A stretch of DNA of 64,000 nt, from NCBI GenBank assembly GCA_028571685.1, contig CM053146.1, positions 67,179,431 to 67,243,430 of the forward strand. Reading direction: 5' to 3'. Shown here one piece after another: positions 57,870 to 64,000 of this stretch. Positions within the stretch are counted from its first letter, which is position 1; each line of letters starts with the position of its first letter. A program made the translations under genes and the position numbers. The notes under the pieces were generated by a model. The model did no database searches. It was not told the origin of the DNA and saw nothing but the letters and a program-made list of their open reading frames with translations. Source of the stretch: Heterohyrax brucei (lineage: Eukaryota; Chordata; Mammalia; Hyracoidea; Procaviidae).

Positions 57870-58075
57870 ACCGTTAATATCACTACACTGATTTGGGCAG
57901 CCTTTCATTTCCCCATGATATTTCATCACTGAGGATGGACTCTCATATTTAATAATCTATTATGATGATATATCTTAAATCAATCTGAGTATTCCAGTTT
58001 TCCCAAATGATGAACGTGTGCTTAGAATCGTACTTCTATTAATACTGAAGTAATTTAAAAACACCATAGTTTAAT

Positions 58076-58470
58076 CTATAGCCAGCCTTCTTCCCTCCCT
58101 CCCCTCCCTCACAGCTGTCAAAGAGTCTTTTCTTCTGCACATGAGTCTGTTTTGAAGTCCTTGTAAGGACAACTCCTCGAACAGGAGTGGATTGGACTCG
58201 GCGACGCAGGGTGACCATATCGTGTGTGCACTTTGTGGTTCTGTGCATCTATAAGGTGTCGTCCTACTAGCCTCTTACTAGAAGGGAGTGGAGAGGGTGG
58301 AGAAGAGGGGACAAGGGATTGTTAAGAGGACAGGACATGTAAAGAACAGAAAGGAGGAGTGTGCTGTCATCGGGCAAGGAGAGCAGTAGCAGTTGCACAT
58401 AGGCCGGCATGTAAATTTAAACTGAATTTTACACTTTCACTCAATCACAATAGATAAATTTTTTAAAAAA
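58076..58470 (+). mobile_element. 5'-truncated L1 3' end with target duplication
   Basis: GGGTGACCATATCGTGTG, GTGTGCTGTCATCGGGCAAGG and TTACACTTTCACTCAATCAC are the sense L1 3' UTR with an A/T-rich tail. CATAGTTTAAT at 58065-58075 and 58472-58482 is the likely 11-bp target duplication. Confidence 0.82.
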
Positions 58471-58513
58471 TCATAGTTTAATGTTATCATTAGTTCTTTA
58501 TTTTTTATAAGCT

Positions 58514-58678
58514 TCATTTGTTGTTATTAGGGGCCATTGAGTTGGTTTGTACTCATAGCTATCCTGAAGGACAGGGAAGAACTGTTCTGCAGGGTTTCCA
58601 AAGACTAGCAGATGGATTCTAACTGCCAACTTTTGGTTAGTAGCTGTAGCTCTTAGCCACTGCATCACAAGGGTTCCA
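58514..58678 (-). repeat. AfroSINE
   Basis: Antisense: GTTGTTATTAGGGGCCATTG, GGACAGGGAAGAACTGTTC, GCCACTGCATCACAAGGG. Confidence 0.92.
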
Positions 58679-58751
58679 AGCTTAATATAGAGATTATTAT
58701 TTAGATATTTGAGATTTTTTAAAAATAAGACTTTAAGTAGAAAATTTTGAC

Positions 58752-59336
58752 AGTCCCCACAGCAACGCCCATGACAGCCACAGTCAAGAAATCAAACAAC
58801 GTATTGATCAAATCTTCTGCAAAAGGATTGTTGAAAATGTTAAAGAGCAGAGGTGTCACTTTAAGGACTAAGGTGCTCCTGACACAAGCCAGAGTGTTTT
58901 TTAGTCACCTCATATGCATGCAAAAGCTGGACAATGAATAAAGAAGACTGAAAAAGAATTGATAGCTTTGAATTATGGTGTTGACAAAGAATATTGAATA
59001 TACCATGAACTACCAGGAAAATTAATTGATCTCTCTTGGAAGAAGTACAGCCAGAATGCACCTTAGGAGCAAGGATGGCAAGACCTCATCTTACACAGTT
59101 TTGATATGTTATTAGGAGGCACCAGTTCCTAGAGAACAACATCATGCTTGGTAAATTAGAGAGTCAGCAAAAAAGATGAAGACCCTTAACGAGATAGACT
59201 GACACAGCAGCTGCAACCGTGAGCTTGGGGATGGCAATGACTGTGGCTAATGCTTTACGGGGCACTGCTTCAGTCTGTTGTACTTGGGATCACTATGATT
59301 TGGAATCAAGTCAATAGCCCATGAAACAACAACAGT
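58752..59336 (+). mobile_element. RTE/BovB-type LINE, 3' end
   Basis: AGTCAAGAAATCAAACAACG, TTAAGGACTAAGGTGCTCC, CATGCAAAAGCTGGACAATG and the tail CACTATGATTTGGAATCAAG follow the RTE 3' end (compare 20150-20710). No intact frame. Confidence 0.88.
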
Positions 59337-61624
59337 TTTAATAGCTGTTTGCTTTCATCCTCAGATGCAATTGAGGGAACTGTGACAAAATTTGGCACAA
59401 ATTAAATTTAGATAAAATGGAGTCCAGAATCCAGAATACAGCCATTCTAAAGCCTTAAATGAGCCATACTTAAAGTAATTAAAATCATTCAGGTTGAAAA
59501 CAATTTCTAAGAAAACTTAAATTCCAGGGAAGTTTGAATACAAAACTGATTGACCATGGTTCTCCCAGCCTTTCTGGTAATTACCATACTACTGAGCATA
59601 CTACAGCAATAACTTGTAAATGTAATTTTTCATTTTCCTGTTTCAGTTTTCTGTCAAATGTCTTTAATCAGTGTGTTGGAATAAGCTAGCAACAACTCCA
59701 GCCATATAACCATTCCTTCCATAAGCATTCTCTTAGGCCATACCCGTACTGTAAAACATTCTTGCGCTTAGAACTTTGTAAAATGAAAAACTATGTGTAT
59801 TTACATTATATTATGTTTAAGATCCTTCCTTTCTATTATTCAAACACAATTTCAGATTCTCCCTTTATTTATCTATGAAATAGTAAAGAACAAGTTTGAT
59901 GGTAATCATGGTTATTAGAATTTACCATTTCCGTTGCTCAGAAGCACTCATGTATGTATGATGCTTATCTGTAAACGTGTTGTATTGCCATTTTGGAATT
60001 TATTTATCTCAGATAGGCAGAGACCTTGTGTAATGAGCTTCTCACTTTTTTATATTGTATACCTGTTTTACTCCATTGGTTATTGTGTTTTCTGATTCTG
60101 GGGATGAACATTTTAGAAGTAACTAGTATCATTAAATATACTAACATTGATGTTTTTTGAAAGGATACAAAACTGATTTAAAGATTTACTGGGGATAGAT
60201 TTACGGCTGTATCCCTCAGATCTACATTTGAGAAAAAGTGTGGGAAAATGTCTTGCAAGAAAACGAGACAGGCGTATAGACCCTTAAACCTTCAAGTAGA
60301 CTGATAAGAGGATGCTTTAATGTGATCCTCAGTTCATGGGAAAAAAAAGTGATACAATAATACAGTGAAGATATAATCCATACTGTTAAAATATATTTTT
60401 GATCAGTACAAAGAAAGACAATTCTCCAGCTGGCAACTGCAGAAACAAAAGTTTTAAAATGCTGATTTTCTAGCTTGGAATTAGTTTTGAAAGAGTACTA
60501 TTAGGATAGAGACTAGGAAGATACAAGAAGGATTAAGCTAAGACTTAAACCACTGGTGGATTTTCCTGCCTGACTGCAGATCTCGGCATTCCATCCTGTT
60601 GAGGCCGATGGACGCCACTGAAAGACGCGATCTTACTGTAGTGTCTTATACCAGTGCCCAGTCTTCCAGGGTATTGTGCATTATGACTGTAAACAGACAA
60701 GTTCTCCAGAAATGTTGTGTTTCTGGATTTGCTCAAATTAATTGAGTTTAACTTTGATCGTGATCTGGCAAGATGGTAAACAGCAGAAATGTCTCAGCTC
60801 CCTGAGACTTGAATTTAAACTAGGCTCACCTCTTGTCCTTTTGATGATAGTTAGAATCTTGTACCTTTATCCTCCAGGGTTTCTTTATCAAGAGCCCTCT
60901 TCTTGTCTCATGGCATTGAGAAAACATTAGTTTGACCTTAAAATTCAATAATGCACTCAGCAGAATAAATAGCTACACAGGCCAGTCCAAGGTCGCTGAG
61001 CTTCTGTTCCAAATATTCATGTACTTCATGCATATGTATATGCATATGCTTCAGTTTTGAGGAAGAAAGGATTATAATCAGGGTAGAAATGAAGATTGGA
61101 ACCCTGGCATTTTGCACATTGCTCTGTGTAAAGAGAAGACTGAAGAACCAAATTCTGGATGTCCAAATGTGCTCAGAGTACCAACATGCCTTCCTTCCTA
61201 CTTAAATATTCTCTAGGACACTGTACACATTTAACAAAAGGGCTGCTGTTGAAACAGAAAACTCCAGCAAAACATTTGCTCACGGACAGAGGAAAATGTT
61301 AGATAAATCCTAGAAATTCAGCTCTGGGGAAGAGATCATTGTATTGATACCTCTTGTTTTACTGAGGGTTTCCTGTGGGAGAAAACAAAAGGAAATGTGT
61401 AGGACCTTGTGATCTATACAAAGCATAATCATGAAAAGGGGGAAAAACAACCTACAAAAGCATTCTAAAAGTGAGCACAATTAAAAAAAAAAGAACAGAG
61501 AGTATCTTACTGCTAAGAATGATCATAATTGGTTGTAGATTTGGGAAGCATGGTTTTATTATCATAATGCAAAAATGTCTCTTGCAATTGAATCTTATGG
61601 TAAAGCAAGCATATCCTCCTTCCT
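59337..61624. other. Intronic, 2.3 kb without a recognised feature
   Basis: Mostly AT-rich and unique-looking. A GC-richer patch with several CpGs lies at 60548-60740, and a short palindrome ATGCATATGTATATGCATAT lies at about 61028-61049. No SLC4A10 exon. Confidence 0.45.
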
Positions 61625-61762
61625 AAAGCAGTGGTTCTCAAACTGTGGCCCCTGGACCTGTACTGTGTCAGCCAACACTTGCCAACTCATTAGAAATTCA
61701 AGTCCAGCCCTATATCTACTGAGTCAAGATCTAGGGGTAGGGCTCAGCAATCTGTGTTTTAA
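61625..61762 (+). repeat. MER5A-type DNA transposon (left part)
   Basis: GCAGTGGTTCTCAAACTGTGG at the left end, then CTACTGAGTCAAGATCTAGG and CAATCTGTGTTTTAACAAG, the MER5A (hAT-Charlie) pattern. The right end appears at 62019-62045. Confidence 0.75.
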
Positions 61763-61850
61763 CAAGACTTATAGGGTCACTATGTGTCTGAATCAACTCA
61801 GCAGCAGTGGCTTTGGTCTTTGTTTGTTTTGGTTTTGGTTTTGGTTTTAG
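61763..61850 (+). repeat. AfroSINE 3' fragment
   Basis: TATAGGGTCACTATGTGTC through a (GTTTTG)n tail. Directly followed by a full copy. Confidence 0.88.
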
Positions 61851-62018
61851 GAACCCTAGTGACATAGTGGTAAAGAGCTATAGCTGCTAACCAAAAGGAC
61901 AGAGGTCAAACACACCAGGTGTGCCTTGGAAACTCTGGAAAGTAGTTCTACTTTGTCCTGTAGAGTTGTTATGAGTTGGAATCAACTTGATGGCAACAGT
62001 CTTGGTTTTGGTTTTTCC
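61851..62018 (+). repeat. AfroSINE
   Basis: Sense, complete: GGAACCCTAGTGACATAGTG, GTTGTTATGAGTTGGAATC, ending GGTTTTGGTTTTT. Confidence 0.95.
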
Positions 62019-62045
62019 AGATGATTCTGATGCATGCTAAAATTT
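62019..62045 (+). repeat. MER5A-type DNA transposon (right part)
   Basis: AGATGATTCTGATGCATGC continues the MER5A interrupted by the two AfroSINEs. Confidence 0.65.
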
Positions 62046-62223
62046 GAGATAAGACCATTCCTAAAATCACAGAATTTGTATCTCCATAGTTTAATCTTCC
62101 AAATCTCAGATTACTGTATCAGAATTTTTATATTATGTGATAATTTAGATAAGTCACTTAGAGATATTGAACCAAATATCCATACAGATATGTTTTGTTA
62201 TCTACTTATATGGATTCTATATA

Positions 62224-62389
62224 AAAACCAAACCAAACCCATTGCTGTCCAGTCAATTCCCACTCAAAGAAACCCTATAGGGCAGAGTAGAAACTGCCCA
62301 ATAGTTTCCAAGGAACATCTGGTGGATTTGAACTGCCAACCTTTTGGTTAACAGCTGTAGCAGTTAACCACTATATCATTAGGTTTCCC
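62224..62389 (-). repeat. AfroSINE
   Basis: Antisense: AAACCCATTGCTGTCCAGTC, CTATAGGGCAGAGTAGAAAC, TTTTGGTTAACAGCTGTAGC. Confidence 0.95.
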
Positions 62390-62518
62390 TGCCCCCCCTT
62401 TCCACTTTTTCTATCGAGTGGGTAGTTTAATATATCAGCTCTTCTGTTGAAAATCGTAGGGAACACTATAATGTTTTATGGTTTCCAAGTTACTTTTAGC
62501 ATTTACATATATATAAAG

Positions 62519-62723
62519 GATCCCTTGGGTGGTGCAAATGGTTAAGCACTTAAACACTATCTGAAAAGTTGGAATTTCAAACCCCCTAAAGGCACTGTGG
62601 AAGCAAGATTTGGTGTTCTGCTTCCAAAAGGTCACAGTCCTGAAAACCCTGTGGAGTCCAGTTTTATTCTGACATATGTAAGGTTGCCATGAATTGGAAC
62701 TGATTCAACTGTGACAGGTTATG
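62519..62723 (+). repeat. AfroSINE, long variant
   Basis: Sense: GGGTGGTGCAAATGGTTAAGC, CTTCCAAAAGGTCACAGTCC, GGTTGCCATGAATTGGAAC. Confidence 0.9.
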
Positions 62724-62756
62724 TGTGCCTACAGCACTATCTATTCTATTAGTGTA

Positions 62757-62935
62757 AGAGACCAGGTAGTGTAATGGTCAAATGCTTGGCACCTAACAGA
62801 AAAGTTGTGGATTCAAACCACCTGGGCCACCCCAAGGGAGAAAGATGTGGCAGTTTGCTTATGTAAAGATTACATCCTTGGAAACCCTATGAGACAGTTC
62901 TAGTCTGACTCAAGGGGAATGGGTTTTTTAATTTT
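62757..62935 (+). repeat. AfroSINE, long variant
   Basis: Sense: CAGGTAGTGTAATGGTCAAA, GTAAAGATTACATCCTTGG, CCCTATGAGACAGTTCTAG. The final tail segment is shortened. Confidence 0.9.
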
Positions 62936-63325
62936 TATTTCTATTAATAGTTAGGGAAGGAGATAGTGAGATGCTGTCTTTTATCTGCAGGCCTCATTTT
63001 CTTGTTTGGTAACATCAAAGAGTTGAACTGGAATTCCGAGGTCATTTCCGTTTCTTATACAGCTATGAATTCTAAAATTAAATATTTCCTTTAATACTGT
63101 AAGTAGCTTTGTGAACATTGAATGTAGTTTGTACTTTGATCTTTTGGGGAAGCTTCCAGTTGGCTAAGAAATAGATACAGTAAGGATGATACCTAGTTCA
63201 GTAATGCTAGTTATAAGGATGGGGTGTTTTCTAGTCTAGTGTCATAATATCTTGAGTTGTTCTCTTTATGTTATCACGGAATACAGTTCTAATTCATGAT
63301 GTAACTTGACATATAACATCCTATT
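62936..63325. other. Intronic, nothing recognised
   Basis: AT-rich spacer. Confidence 0.4.
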
Positions 63326-63854
63326 TGTTTTAGTTACCTGACACTGCTCTAGTAGACATACCACAGAGTGAATGGCTTTAACAAAGGAAAGTTTATTCCT
63401 CCACAGTCCGGTAGGCTGTAAGTCTGAATTCAGAATGTCTGCTCCAGGGAAATGCTTTCCCTCTTGGTCAGCTCTGGAGAAGGTCCTAGTGTTGCCTCAG
63501 TCTTTGGTCAGGGAGCATCTTGGTGCAGAAACCTCAGGTCTGAAGGATGCACTCTACTCCTGGTGCCACTTTCTTGATGGTGTGAGGTTCCCAACTCTCT
63601 GCTTGCCTCCCTTTCCTTTTATCTCTTGTAGGATAAAAGGATAAAAAGGTGGTGCAAGCCACTCTTCAGGGGAACTCCCTTTACAGTGGAGCAGGGAGGT
63701 GACCTTAGGAAGAGATTTACAGTCTCACCCTAAGCGTCTTTAACACACAGCATAGGAAAATCCCAAAATGGAGGGCAATCACGTAATACCGGTAATCACC
63801 AACCATGCAAATCTGTACGCATGTTTTTTGGGGGACACAATTCAATCCATGACA
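63326..63854 (-). mobile_element. MaLR (MLT1-like) solo LTR
   Basis: Begins TGTTTTAGTTACCTGACAC and ends ACAATTCAATCCATGACA; closely matches the copy at 17487. CCTATT before and CTATG after may be a 4- to 5-bp target duplication. The 90-codon open frame 63372-63644 parallels one in the 17526 copy and is LTR sequence, not a gene. Confidence 0.8.
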
Positions 63855-64000
63855 CTATGCATCAAAACAGACCACAGTTTGACTTTAGTGTTATTTTCTC
63901 CTTATCAGCCCAGTCTCTGGCCTCCAGACAGGCTAGCTGTCCACTGTCATTCAGCTACTCTTACTCGTTCCATCCACAATGTTTCCTCCCATCTACAATT

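Noticed and set aside
56643..64000. Search for the next SLC4A10 exon (acidic C-tail)
   Set aside because: No in-frame stretch after an AG acceptor resembles the known tail; it probably lies beyond 64000.

Overview
This window is nuclear DNA from a placental mammal, almost certainly an afrotherian and most likely an elephant or another paenungulate. Two things point there. The window is full of copies of a tRNA-derived SINE (AfroSINE type), about three dozen full or partial copies on both strands. Its presumed partner, an RTE/BovB-type LINE, is also present, and the two families share the same 3' tail. No complete gene, RNA gene, CRISPR array or prokaryote-like operon is present.

The only host coding sequence I can support is eight consecutive internal exons of SLC4A10 (NBCn2/NCBE, an electroneutral sodium-coupled bicarbonate transporter) on the + strand at 27023-27128, 39554-39715, 41521-41634, 42324-42485, 49433-49684, 50546-50614, 55409-55582 and 56520-56642. 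Together they encode 387 codons without a stop or frameshift. They run from the glycosylated third extracellular loop through the second half of the membrane domain to the start of the cytosolic C-terminal tail. All exon junctions seen are GT-AG. Only the first exon starts inside a codon; the other seven begin and end on codon boundaries. Earlier and later exons lie outside the window.

Layout. 1-27022: upstream intron, with a 5'-truncated antisense L1 (2385-3969, perfect 15-bp target duplication), an RTE insertion with an inverted 5' piece (5844-6525) inside an old L2, a tandem cluster of AfroSINEs (10.6-11.45 kb), MaLR LTRs at 12.4, 15.3 and 17.5 kb, a nearly full-length RTE (16996-20710) split by one of those LTRs, and L1 debris from 20.8 to 23.6 kb. 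27129-39553: the largest internal intron, with a complete MaLR element with both LTRs (28259-29672), a second long RTE on the minus strand (29911-33004) with an L1 tail nested in it, a third RTE fragment, and a pair of L1 3' ends in opposite orientation that form a 1.2-kb imperfect palindrome (36885-38115). 39716-56519: the exon-rich part, with shorter introns carrying AfroSINEs, MIRs and L1 tails. 56643-64000: downstream intron, with a short L1, an RTE 3' end, a MER5A split by AfroSINEs and a final MaLR LTR.

I found no undescribed biological system. The most informative material is the record of nested transposon insertions, which gives relative ages of the families. A few unique stretches (46.96-47.45 kb, 54.87-55.16 kb, 60.55-60.74 kb) are unexplained. 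Family names for repeats rest on remembered consensus sequences, not on a database search.
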